From NCBI RefSeq assembly GCF_945859685.1, contig NC_079148.1:48619946-48683945 (forward strand): 64,000 nt of DNA, given 5' to 3'. Origin of the DNA: Eupeodes corollae. Taxonomy: Eukaryota; Arthropoda; Insecta; Diptera; Syrphidae. The notes beneath the pieces are model-generated. The model saw only the letters and a program-made list of their open reading frames with translations. It was not told the origin of the DNA and made no database searches. The translations under genes were made by a program, and so were the position numbers. This document shows positions 12,046 to 23,095 of this stretch, one piece after another (the first letter of the stretch is position 1; every line of letters starts with the position of its first letter).

Positions 12046-13274
12046 GAAATACTTACCTGTACTAGATTTTGACATCTTGTCTTTATCTAATTCCACAACT
12101 TTTATTTCAATAAAATTACTCGTAAACGCTTGCTTACACTGAAAAGGTAAATTCAAATGTGAAGGAAATTTCAATGCATTGCATTACCAAACTAACGGAA
12201 ATAATTAAAAAAAATACCGTTCCTTGCTATTGGAGCAATAGGTTCAATGATAAACGGCTTTTTGTTGGTATCAAAAGACAAACAAAATCCTACTTTTGAA
12301 CGAACTATTATACCTACCAACTATGAATTGTCATCACTTGCACCCGAAAACATATCTTTTATTGTTTTAGGTCTTTTCACTTTCCGTAACTGAATTCACT
12401 GTCACAATTGTCAATAAAATACTTATAATTATGTACATTGTAATTTTTTTCATTTCATCAAAGAATTGTCAGCTAAAATTTGTCGGGAAATTCTTGCTAA
12501 TTATGGAAAAATGCTTGACAATTTATTGTTATGAAAATTTCTTTATGAAAGAAAAAGATGAAATTTGTCGGGTTTATGGAAGAGATTTTGACAGTTGTCA
12601 AGTTGTAAATCAATACATTGTCACCTGTCACAGTTTCAGAAATGGGCACCTGGTGTAAAATAGAGAAACAAATTTGTGGATCACAATAATAGATCCAAGC
12701 ATAAAGCAGGATCTCGATTTGTTGATGTGACGCAAATAAATAGGTGATCTGGATCACGGTAGAAATAATAGTAGAATATTAGCTCTACTAAGAGGTCAAC
12801 AAATAACTTTTGTATTCCCAAAATTGGCACATATTTGTGAGTTCTTTAAATAATGCGCAATTATTATGAATGGACAATATTTTATAATTCTTCAAACCTA
12901 AAAAGAATCAAGGTAAAGGGTCCGCGTGCCAATCTTTAATAAAACTGTAAAATGTATCAGCGATTTAGATTTAAATATAAGATGAAAATTGTCAAAGTAC
13001 CCAGTAGGACCACCAATTTCCATAATACTTTGAGCAAAGGGAGACCAAACGACAACAAAATTTTCTTAAAATCTTATCCGAAAAAGTTAAAAATTCTTTC
13101 ACATTTTGTATTATAAGAGGTATGGAACTCTGAGTTGGCAGCCTTTTTTAACTAAAGGCCATTTTGTCTAAGTTTAGTTTTTCATCTTCTCAGCACTGCA
13201 GTATTAAGAGAAATGATAACGTTATCATGTGTATGTTAAGACACTGTTACATCCACAAAAACTGACTAGTGTGT
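12046..13274. other. AT-rich spacer, nothing recognised
   Basis: There are short frames only. AAATTTGTCGGG occurs twice about 80 bp apart (near 12477 and 12558), probably by local duplication. Confidence 0.4.
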
Positions 13275-13480
13275 TTTACAAGTTGGTGGAATAATTGATC
13301 ATTACAACTTTAAAAGCGATTTCTCTGCTTTCAACAAGAAGATGAATCGCGATGACGCAGCATGTCACACCAATCGTGTCATAATTTATTTATTAAAGGA
13401 AAGTTTGCTAAACGCATAGTTTCACTTTATAGACCTGTGAAATAGCCTCCAAGATCGGTCGATTTATAACAGTGAGGATA
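13275..13480 (+). mobile_element. mariner-like transposase scrap
   Basis: Broken frames give VGGIIDHYNFKSD, like the GGIIGPYFFxND segment of insect mariner-type transposases. Then FQQxD and AACHTNRVIIYLLK follow, like FQQDGATCHTARxxIxLLK around the second catalytic aspartate, then IVSLYRPV and PPRSVDL. An internal deletion joins the first and second segments and there are several stops. No terminal inverted repeats are apparent. Confidence 0.65.
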
Positions 13481-15279
13481 TGTTATGTAGTTAGTTTACT
13501 CTCATAATAATTATCTTACCCACACTTAAAAAACTTACATATATACAAATAAAAGATGGCCAAAATGTTCTTTAAATTTTAATTAAAATTTGTTGTGGCA
13601 TTTTTAAATCATTATAAGACTTTGAAAACCTATCAAAACTAATAAAGTAATTTATTGAGTCATAGTGTGTGTGGTAATAAAACTTATCTACACTATCCAG
13701 CTCCTGAAATCCACACAACCGCACACATTCTCATATGAACATCATAGTTCCCATTTGGTAGGTGGTAGATCTACTTTGGCCAAAATAAAAACTTTAAGAT
13801 AATCTGTAGGAGTGTAAGGAGGTGTTTCTTAACTAGAAAAACAAACCCATTATTCTGCTGGCAAACAACCCTTTTCTAAGTGCCACATCTATGAAGATGA
13901 CTTTCGGCTTTTAGGGCGGAAATTACACTCATGTAACCACCACATAAGACCCTCCTAATGACAACACTGCACTTTGCAAAGTTTTAAAGTAAATTGCACC
14001 AGACACCGGATATTATCCGGTTACTTTACATTCTGTGCATCGGTATAGGTGTAATGTTGTCCGTTATTTTGACACCATAAAACCGAACAAAAAACCATCA
14101 ACGTTGTTTTAGAAATTTTGCATCATTGAGAAAGGTTTCGAAGTATGCATTGCATAGGATGTAGGTGTTAGCAGGTGCTTGAAAATTGTGTCTAACCTTT
14201 AAAGGCAACATTTTTAGCTGAAAATGAGTACCTACATAAAAGTTAATTTAGTTCAACCGCCAAACAAACAATCAAAACCTGCAAACGCGAGAGATGATTG
14301 CATTCAGTACAGTACGAGTACAGCATCAGTACAGAACAGATACAGATACAAAAGAGCATAGGAACGTTGTACAGTGTGATATGAAAGTGGTCCGTAAAAG
14401 TCATTGTGATTCCGCATATCCCTTTCAAATTATGCTGCATAATTAAATTAAATGGTGTACTTCCGTTGCTCGACTTTATAATGTAAAAAAGAATGAGTTC
14501 TTTTTTCTGAAATGGGCTCTTGCTCGCACAATGATGGTGATGATGATAAAAGAAATTTAAATTTTTATTCTGCCACATTTTTTGGCTGCTATTGTGATGT
14601 GTGCAATGGCGATGTTGACGATGACGACAAACATCCTTCTTCATAGTCGTGCGTAGTAAATTGAATGGTTAAATGTTAATGTTAACTGCGCTGCTTTTGT
14701 CGGTCTCGGTATCGGTCTCGGTAGCAATAGCAACCCTACGTAACCAGACCTGAGAGCTGGAGTTGTTGTGTAAGTCCATGAATCTCTCTTCAATGATCGT
14801 CATCACGTTTGATTTTATATATGGCAAACAAAAAGGTATAAAAGTAGGTGCCTTTATATAAATACACCGAAGTCATGTTCATTTTATATGCAATCAGAAA
14901 TATGCTTTCCTTTTTATGAGCCAATTTTTTAATTTTATTTACTTTTTTTTAAACACAAGGGTAATTAATTTGGGCTTAATTTAAAACAAGGGTTTTACTT
15001 ATTTGATTGAAATTTCATATGGTCCTTAAGAACTCGTGTATGTATATTATAAATTGTATATTTCCATAGGTACTGAAGAAAGTTAAATGCATAACAATTT
15101 AAACGCATCGATGGTATCCCCTGTTGCACCTCGAGTAGTCACGCCCGTCCCCATTCGCATTGAAGTTTCCTCATGTGATTTAATGGATGGGGGATAAGAT
15201 CGAGGAAATTATTTTTAAAATTATTGACACTTTTTTTCAAAATACATATCATAGACCCTATATTTTGTAACTACATCTT
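13481..15279. other. Spacer, no gene seen
   Basis: This is unique-looking AT-rich DNA with GGTCTCGGTATC-type short tandem units at 14700-14725. The antisense frame at 14243-14644 has a His/Cys-rich composition arising from CATCAC-type sequence and shows no domain. Confidence 0.45.
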
Positions 15280-15830
15280 CGATAGAAATAACGCGAGCGA
15301 AAAACTTTTCCTGCAAAACTGATGCGAATTTTCTCTATTTTTTGGAGTAAATGTTTAATAAATTTAATGCGTTGTTACAGCTTTTAAAGTGCTGAACAAC
15401 CTTAAATGTACGTCGGTCGACAGGAGAGACGCTTTGATCGAGATTTCGGTGTTGTAGGTCCCTTCTTCATGACAGCATGTACTTTGTTTTGCCCACATTA
15501 GCCGCTAAACCCATTTTTGTCGCCTGTACACTCTCACAAAAGACATCGCGCTAAGAACTTCCGATTGTGTCAATGTCATCAGCATATGCTAGTAGTTGGA
15601 CAGACTTTTAAAAAAATAGTGCCTCAAGTGTTGATGTGGGAGTTTTGCACTGTTCTTTCAAGGACGATGGTAAAGAAATCACATGACAGCGTATCACCTT
15701 GTCTAAACCCTTTTTTGACAGCGAAGTGAAGTTGTGAAGTTATTTCCAACTCTTCCAACCAGAGCAAATTATGCGTATTCATCTTGCCGACAATTTTTTT
15801 TTTTAATTGACAATGAAAATAATATGACAA
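15280..15830 (-). mobile_element. LINE reverse transcriptase fragment (antisense)
   Basis: On the minus strand, about 15725-15640 encodes GFRQGDTLSCDFFTIVLE (RT motif B). After a frameshift, about 15600-15550 encodes LLAYADDIDTIG, with the catalytic YADD intact. This is followed by KMGLAANVGKTKYML and a HRNLDQSV region around 15500-15420. Stops and frameshifts occur throughout. The GLRQGD...YADDIDIIGR...KTKYM pattern is that of a separate insect LINE family from the others in this window. Confidence 0.75.
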
Positions 15831-16018
15831 TTATAATGGGATATTTCAAATTAAACGTTTTATTGGAAAATATTGTACCTTTTATTGGAGAATTGAAAAA
15901 CCTGCCGTATTTTAAAGTTGGATTTCAAAAAGCGTAATTTAATTGCAAGACCTTACCATTTACGATAATACGTGTGCAGAATCATTTCATCTATAACGAT
16001 AGCATCGGTGGTATTGAG

Positions 16019-16305
16019 CGGCTCCCGGAAATTACGCCAGAATTTTTTTTTGGAAAAAATGTTTTCTGCTTTAAATTGGAAAAAGAAGCAACATTTTTTG
16101 TGGAAAATAAGCCAGAAACATTGGAAATTGTGCCAGACAGAAATGGAAAAAAAACAGACACCAAAATGGGAATTACTTAAGTTTTCAATAATTTGTTTTA
16201 TTTGTAACAATTTATTTAACAAAATAGAAAAGAACAAAATATTTTTACAATTTCGTACTCATAACTTTGCATGTTTTTTTGTTCTGGCGTAATTTCCGGG
16301 AGCCG
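16019..16305. mobile_element. MITE with perfect 24-bp terminal inverted repeats
   Basis: Positions 16019-16042 (beginning CGGCTCCCGGAAATTACG) and 16282-16305 (ending CGTAATTTCCGGGAGCCG) are exact reverse complements over 24 nt. The 287-bp unit is AT-rich inside and has no convincing coding frame. Extra copies of a GCCAGA motif near the left end (about 16111-16139) look like subterminal repeats. The flanks TATTGAG (16012-16018) and TATTAAG (16306-16312) agree at 6 of 7 positions and may be a target duplication. The superfamily is unknown. Short open frames on both strands across the interval are shadows. Confidence 0.88.
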
Positions 16306-16312
16306 TATTAAG

Positions 16313-17159
16313 CTTAAGTGGTAACGTCACACCAAATACGTTATTTGCAATACAAAATTAGACCTTGCTATGAATACACTCATACCTACTTTGCCATCAA
16401 ATATGGTGATTAAGGCTAATAAAAGCTATGAAAACAAAAAGTAGCACCGAAAACCAAAGAATAAGAAAAGGAATTTATTAAAGGAGACAATTTGTCAACC
16501 AGAACTGTCACATTGAGTAACAACAAAGCTGTGTAAGAAGAAGGCTCCAGAAAAGACATTATTAAAGGTATTTATTTAAAGATTGCACCCCTCCACTTCA
16601 GTAGAGTAAGGAGTCGAGATTCAAATATGTATCAAAGCATTTTGTTTTGCACCCAAAACTCACGTCCTCCATGGAACTAAAGCATAAAATAGGAGGTAGT
16701 TTTAACGGGGAAGCCTATGTCCCTGAGTTTTCATCCGTCCGTAATTTGTCTGTTAAATAAATTAAATATAGTAACCTAAGAACTAGGAGTTGTAAATATA
16801 GGCCTTTAGGTTAGGTTGAAGGGCTGGCGATTGATGACCTTATCGCAATACTTAGATCAATTCACATCCATTTAAATACCTAGGAGAACTGAACTTCTCT
16901 ATAATAGTGATTAAAAACTATGATACTATCGATTGTCTCGTTTAAGCCATTTTGACGCTATGATGGAGCCTAATAGGATGTTTTCTGGAATGTCTTCCAG
17001 TTCTTCAAGATTATTGAAGAAGTGACTGCCTAAGAGTTAGAAGTGGGCTGTGGCTAGTTGATCATACTTTTCACTGCAGCAAGCCGTATTTTACTTTTTT
17101 GACTAATCAGCAGGTTTTAACCTATTATAAACCTCTCAAGCAATAGTATTTTTTTTTTC
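16313..17159. other. Spacer, nothing recognised
   Basis: AT-rich, with no frame or repeat that I can place. It may include the decayed 3' part of the minus-strand element whose RNase H lies at 17160-17600. Confidence 0.35.
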
Positions 17160-17600
17160 TAGATGCGTGACAAAGCTTTCAAGGCATTTTCTTCTTGGAG
17201 TGAATTTGTTACCAATGATGCTATTTCATTTACAGAATGAGTTGGCTAGGGTTGAGTCTATACGCGTTAACTTATTTCCAGGTATACTATACCGTGGTTT
17301 GTTATTAGCAGATTGTAAGGAACTGTACCTTCTTGGCGACAGTAATTGACAAGCATCGATTTGGTTGTTGATGCAGAAAATGATTCTGTTTAGCTTAAAT
17401 CATCAGCTTGATGATAGCATTATCATTGAGACCTGTTTTGCAGCGTATGCCACTGCCAATACTTCGGCTTAAAATATTCTGCTATAGATATAAGGAGTTG
17501 GCAAGATTGAGAAGATTAAGTGTCTCAAAGAAGCAACCTGATCCTACTCCAGCATCTGTGTTCTTGTCTTCAGTATATATGAATATTGATGACTGATTCA
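17160..17600 (-). mobile_element. LINE RNase H domain fragment (antisense)
   Basis: Minus-strand translation over several frames gives YTEDKNTDAGVGSG (first RNase H strand; the usual DGS is changed), AEVLAVAYAAKQVS (the second-motif glutamate after an F/stop-A-E-V), FCINNQIDACQL (in place of the DSQAAI motif) and SIPGNKLTRIDSTLANS (like IPGNExADxLA). The order matches the RNase H domain found in LINEs of the I/R1-like group. The substitutions at the catalytic positions and the stops show an inactive remnant. The plus-strand frames here are shadows. Confidence 0.6.
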
Positions 17601-17710
17601 TGTCTGGAACATCGTCAACCCATACGTTCCTCTCATTAAAGTTGGTATTAAAGGTTCCGTTGAAGTGAAGACGTTTAAATTTAAGCTTATGTACTTACTT
17701 TATTTAATGA

Positions 17711-18580
17711 TAATGCGGCACTAGGTCTTTTTGTCCAAAACCATAAATCAAATCAAATATATCATATAGCCCAAAATTGTTCACAAGAACCAAAAAGAAA
17801 AAAAAATAGCCAAAAACCCTAAAGTGAATGTCTGAACAAATTTTAAATTTGACAAAAGGGTTCGGATTTGTGACATTTAGTTTAGGTATTACGACGATTA
17901 TGGTTTCTATCCTTTCTTACGTTTTATCACCCAACGAAGTTTAACCGAAATCATAAAATGACAAAGAGTCCAAAAAAGAAAAGCGTCGTAGAAAATATCA
18001 CTACATATTTCACTGGGTGCTCAGTGCTCACACTGTGAGCTAGAATACCAATTCGTTTTATTTCACTTTAAAAATTGGTCGTTTATCGCTTTCTGAGAGT
18101 TAAATAAGGCCAAACATATTTGTTACGCTTTTTTGACGTTCCAAGTTCTTGGACGATTTGTAATTTTTTTCGTTTTATGTTTACTTTATAATTTAAAAGT
18201 CAAAATTTCGTTATGCTCAAAATAAACTAAAATTTTGTCAGATTGCCCGAATGTTGAAACGCATGAAATATTTAGGGTGATATGTCAATTAGTAATTTGG
18301 GCGTTTGACATTGATTATGGACTCAATGGCATGACAATGACAAATTTTTAGGCGATGAAGTCATTTTTGGGCGCTATGATCGTTTTAGTATTTTATTTTT
18401 TTTTAATTGGGCTATAGGACCAAACTCATTTATTTTATTTGGAATACCTTAAAAAGGTTTAGTAATATTGACCAAATCGTTCAACAGCAAAATTTTGATA
18501 AAATTACACTGGGCACCAAGACATTTTTAATTTGGACGGTATGTTTTAGGGCCAAAAGACTTAACGCCGACATTGCTGTT
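17711..18580. repeat. Possible foldback element with imperfect ~30-bp inverted ends
   Basis: The left end (17712 onward, CGGCACTAGGTCTTTT) and the reverse complement of the right end (about 18577 backward, CGGCGTTAAGTCTTTT) match at most positions over about 30 nt. A second inverted pair, TATAGCCCAA and TTGGGCTATA, sits further in. The interior is AT-rich and noncoding. I see no clear target duplication, so this is a weak candidate for an old nonautonomous DNA transposon. Confidence 0.33.
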
Positions 18581-21329
18581 TGATAATGTCGTCATTTAAT
18601 TTAATAACGAATATTCTTTAAAAAAAAAACTTTACTTTTTCAGAAAACTTCATGGTCATATAAGCTCTAATTTATTAGCTTTTTTCGTAAAAGTCTAAAA
18701 GTCAGCTGTTTGAAAATCATATTGAACTCAAAGGAAATGACATTTTACTACAACCTTTAAAACAGGAACAGAGAAAGTAAAATGTTTATAAGTTGGTGAA
18801 ATTACATTTCAAATTATATAAGTACTTTTCAAAATTCCGACAATTTAGAACTTTTTAAAATTAACACTAACTCGAAAACTATGTATTATGTAGCTTAAAG
18901 TAATTAACATTTGTAGATGTTTTTATCGGACTTAAAACAAACATCAAATAAACAAAAATTCTTACAGTATTATTGATTCACTCAAAATGTAACAACTGTT
19001 TGCATGTAAAATTCACAAAAAAGCACTTCAACTTCTTGAGCTGTTCAAAGTCAACTTGCATATTTATTAAACTTAATATTTCACCACTGCACTGCATCAG
19101 TTAAGTAAAAGTCTATTTATTATCAAAACACAACCAAGATGATGAATGAGAGAGTTTACTCGTTCACTTTATATTGTGAAAAAAAAAATAAATAAGAGTA
19201 ACCTTATCTTCGTAAACTCTATTTTTGTGCTTCTATATACCTCCCAATAATATGTAGGTACGTTCTACAAGATTCAGGCGACAAAAGATACAACTTGATG
19301 TTTAACTTGTGGTTCTTGAGGAAGTTGATTTCTGTTTGAAGAACAAACTAAAATACATAAAACTTGAGATGGTTTCATTTCTCCTTTTTGCTCTCAGCTT
19401 TTTGCCAGTCTAAAAACTAAACCATAAATACCGCACTTACAGCTTATAAGACCCAAAAAATAGACATATATAGATATCTTTTTATCTTGAAGACTATTCA
19501 GAGGCATCAAAATAAAACTCAAGTAGAACACTGCACCACCACCGCACCGTAGTCGTAGTCTCAATCTCAATCTGATGGTTGAGATGGAGATATTCCAACC
19601 AAATGGCAACGTCTTGGTCTAAGTATTATGAAGGTACATAAAATATATAATCATCTTCATGCGAATTTTGATGTATCTTTTGCCAAAAAAAAAGATTCTA
19701 TAAGTAAGTTCAAACTTAAATATTTAAAAGTTCTACAGGTTTTATAAGTTCATTTTATGTGATATAAGGCACGAGTATATGATGGAAGAGAGAGGGGGGA
19801 TGTTTTGGGGGTTTCACAACTGGCATAGATTCCCTGGTGATATATTTTTTTTTTTAAGATATACAACATGGCAACGACATAATGATGCTTTTTACTGCCA
19901 TCACTAGGAGTACAAATCGTTTTGAGCGTCTGCATTGAGTTTTGAAGTGGATCAGGAGTTTTGAAAATGTTTAAAGGACTTTTCCAGGTATAGTGCTTCA
20001 ATTGGATGAGGTTTGATATAAATGTTATAATCGTATAACTGAGATGATAAATTTTCTATTTTAAAAGCTTTTGTTGGTCGGTCTTATACACACACATATC
20101 TTATGTAAACATAAGACTAAATTAAATATTCTTAAATAGGGTTTGTTACCATGAAATGTAGGTTTTTTTGTATTCGGGTTTTAATTGTTAACCAGTTTTG
20201 AATTCATTAATATTTAAGGGGAAATTTGAAATAATTGAACTTTAACATCCATTTGGATTTTTATGGAAATAAAGAGGCCAAGCCGAGGAGTTTTCCAATA
20301 AGAGCCTTCATTTTGAAAACTCCGCTATTTAGGAGGATGTCAACTTTAAAGCTGTCATCTTTTGACTATTGTCAGTACAAACTACCAAATTGCCAAAAAT
20401 GAGAGGACACACGCTTTAACAATGCATTTAAATTATAAAAAATCACTTTTAAAATATATAAAATATACCATATATGAAATTCATTGTTAGATACCGTAAA
20501 AGTTTTATTTTAGAAGCTCCTTAAATAAATAAATCGATTTTATATTATTGAAAGACCACACCCAGGACAAACCCAAAAAATAAATCCACTTCTGAGTAAT
20601 TTACTAATTTATGGGATTACTTTTATTTCAGGTGGCATTGTTTTTTTTATATTTTTTCATAGAAAATAACGACGACAACAAAAGTTTTATTCCAAAAAAG
20701 AAACATATCACCCTCGAAGATAGATGACCAACTTTTGAAATTAATTGCACAAAGAAAAGACCAAACGTAAATTTCAGCTAGCTTATTCGGTTGTTAGGTG
20801 CGGATCCATTAAAAAAAATAAAAGAATCATAGAATATGGGGGATGCTTTACAAATTATAAAAAATTGGCCTAATTAAGGTTTTTCATTGTTTTAATTTAG
20901 TCTTTTGAATATGGGCCATCCCATAGACGATAATGTCGTTGTTAGGAAAAGTTTACATTGGCCATTTATAACAGAGGAAATGAATTGCCGCTTAGTATAC
21001 AAGATAAGAATAAGGGTAGATTTTTCTTTCTATTTTGTTGATACTTAACAGAAATTAAAATAAAAATACATTTAAAGTATACGTTATCTAGATTTTTTGA
21101 AATGAATATTTCCCATATGAAATATGCTTGCTTAGAAAAACAGGTCATTCCCAATTTCAGGTAAGTTCTTGAAAAGGAGACACATGTCCTAGGCAGAATT
21201 TATAACATTTAATAATTCTTTTTTATTTATTTTTCATGTAATTTAGAATTTCTTGTGAAGATTTAATCTCACCATAGTTTTACCAGGGGTACACTATTTT
21301 TAATTTTATTTAACTACAAATACATCTTT
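18581..21329. other. AT-rich spacer, no gene seen
   Basis: Only short frames without domains are present. I recognise no repeat family here. Confidence 0.45.
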
Positions 21330-21720
21330 AATAGCAACACTGATGTGCAGGAGTTGTGGTTTTAACAAGACGGTGCAAGATGTCCATGTTCCATAATTGA
21401 TTTATTCAAGAAAACTTTTGGTAACCGTATGGTTTCACTTTACGGACACCTGAATTCGCCTCCAAGATCATACGATTTAACGCCGTTTCACTATTTCCGA
21501 AGACGCTAGTATAGGTACGCCATTTAGCTCAAAACGATTAGCCATATATGTAAGCCTTCAACATTGAACTTCACTTTAGGTAAATCCTGAGCCAGCTGTA
21601 GTGGTTATAAGCCAAGAATCCTATATATATCCATTTTGCGGTTTCATAAATAAATGTACATAAAACTCATATAAAATGTTGTTTTTTATGATATTTCTTT
21701 TGTATTATTAATTTTGCACA
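21330..21720 (+). mobile_element. mariner-like transposase, C-terminal half
   Basis: The frame from about 21340 gives LWF-stop-QDGARCP, IIDLFKKTFGNRMVSLYGHL and NSPPRSYDLTPFHYF. These match the LWFQQDGATCHT, LLKxxFGxRxISxxG and WPPRSCDLTPLDYF stretches of insect mariner-like transposases, which hold the second and third catalytic aspartates. A stop replaces one glutamine. After about 21500 the frame decays. It faces the minus-strand N-terminal half at 21690-22450. Confidence 0.8.
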
Positions 21721-22450
21721 TTGCTTATTATGTGTGAACGCGTAGCCCCACAAAAAACAAGTCCAAAAAGGTCAGTTATCATATGACCAAAGCTCTAAAA
21801 TAACGGCGACAATAGTTAATTCGTCGTTTTCGAATAAGTAAGGTCCAATCACACCTGCGGACCAAAGAGTGCACTAAACAGGACATTTTTTTTGGATGTA
21901 ATGGCCTCTCTCCAATTACTTAAGGATTCTCAGGACCCCAAATACAAACATTTTATTTAATAACATAACCACCAAGTGGGAAATGTGCTTCGTCGCTGAA
22001 GAATTTTTTTCCTAAAAATCGACGCCCCCCCCTCATTCGACGTATCTAAAACGTTGTAATCAGTTGGCTTCAGTTGTTGTGTGAGCTGGGCTTTATATGA
22101 ATGTAGGGGTAGATCCAAATGCAAAATACGACATAATGTGCCGTAAGACAGAGCTAATTCTTGAGACCGATTCGACACTTTCACTTATAGCGGCGATACT
22201 TTCAGTGGAACAACGAGACGATGATGCACAGGCCTTTCAATATCTGTCACCAATCCAGTCTATTTAAATTTCTTCACAATTTGGCCTATTACTTGAGTAG
22301 TTTTACGATTATGTAAGCCATAATCACCTATTCTTAAAGGACGATATGTGGCTGTGGCAGAATCACCATTTTTGCTTCTAACAATTTGTTTGCGTTGCGT
22401 GATATTTAAGCGGTCCATTTTCGTAAATGTTAGACTTTCAACTGAAATTA
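21690..22450 (-). mobile_element. mariner-like transposase, N-terminal half (antisense)
   Basis: Reading from about 22425 down, a candidate start MDRLNITQRKQIV is followed by the helix-turn-helix region (VIGQIVKKFK, TGLVTDIERP). Then come QELALSYGTLCRILHLDLPL and HSYKAQLTQQLKPTD (21957-22184), and after frameshifts WSAGVIGPYLFEND (about 21850-21810) and FLWGYA (about 21735). These are in transposase order, but the segment carrying the second and third aspartates (WFQQDGA to LTPLDYF) is absent between the last two. It is present nearby only on the opposite strand. The gene is broken by stops at two points in the linker. Confidence 0.82.
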
Positions 22451-22554
22451 AAATTGGGTTTACAACATAGTTTGACAGATTTTTAATTCCAGCCCTATAC
22501 TTTTGAAACCGTAAAATGGATAACCCGTTTTTATAATGCCTAAGATTTTGAATC

Positions 22555-23095
22555 TGTTTTTCTGAAATAGATTACTGCACGATTATTTTGAAAATCGTGA
22601 ATATTATGTCCGATTTAGATCCGCACGTTCCAATCCTATTTTAGACACTTCTGATGGTGTCCCCCAAGGTAGTCATTTAGGCCCTCTCCTCTTTATTTTT
22701 AAAATTAATGACATTGACATAGTCCTTAAACATTGTCAACGTAGCAGCGCTGATAATGCGAAATTTCTTAAAATCATTTTGCAAGCCATGAAGACATATT
22801 CTTCCCAACCTGGTGTACCATTCATTTCTTAAAGCGCTACATAAGCAAATGCCAGACATTTACCATTTCGCATGAACGGATTAAAACAGTTCTTTATCAT
22901 AACTCGCTTTATAACCATTCTGTATATAAAGTCGAAAACATAAGGAATCTCGGCCTTTAATATGACCACCAACTGAAATTTCTACTTCACATTGATGACA
23001 TAGGTCATAGGGCCTATTCAATATACTTCAATATTTGCCACATAATCAAGAATAGAAAACATCTAAAGAAGATTTCTTCGTTTTGCACTTTAGTA
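22555..23095 (+). mobile_element. LINE reverse transcriptase fragment
   Basis: The frame from about 22574 encodes HDYFENREYYVRFRSA, then DTSDGVPQGSHLGPLLF (RT motif B) and INDIDIVLKH. Downstream frames give YKVENIRNLGL and DHQLKFLLHIDDIGHRAYSI, like the VRDLGVxFDxKLxFxxHI segment of CR1/Jockey-like LINEs. The catalytic YADD segment is not visible and was probably deleted near 22740. It abuts a LINE in the opposite orientation at 23096. Confidence 0.72.
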
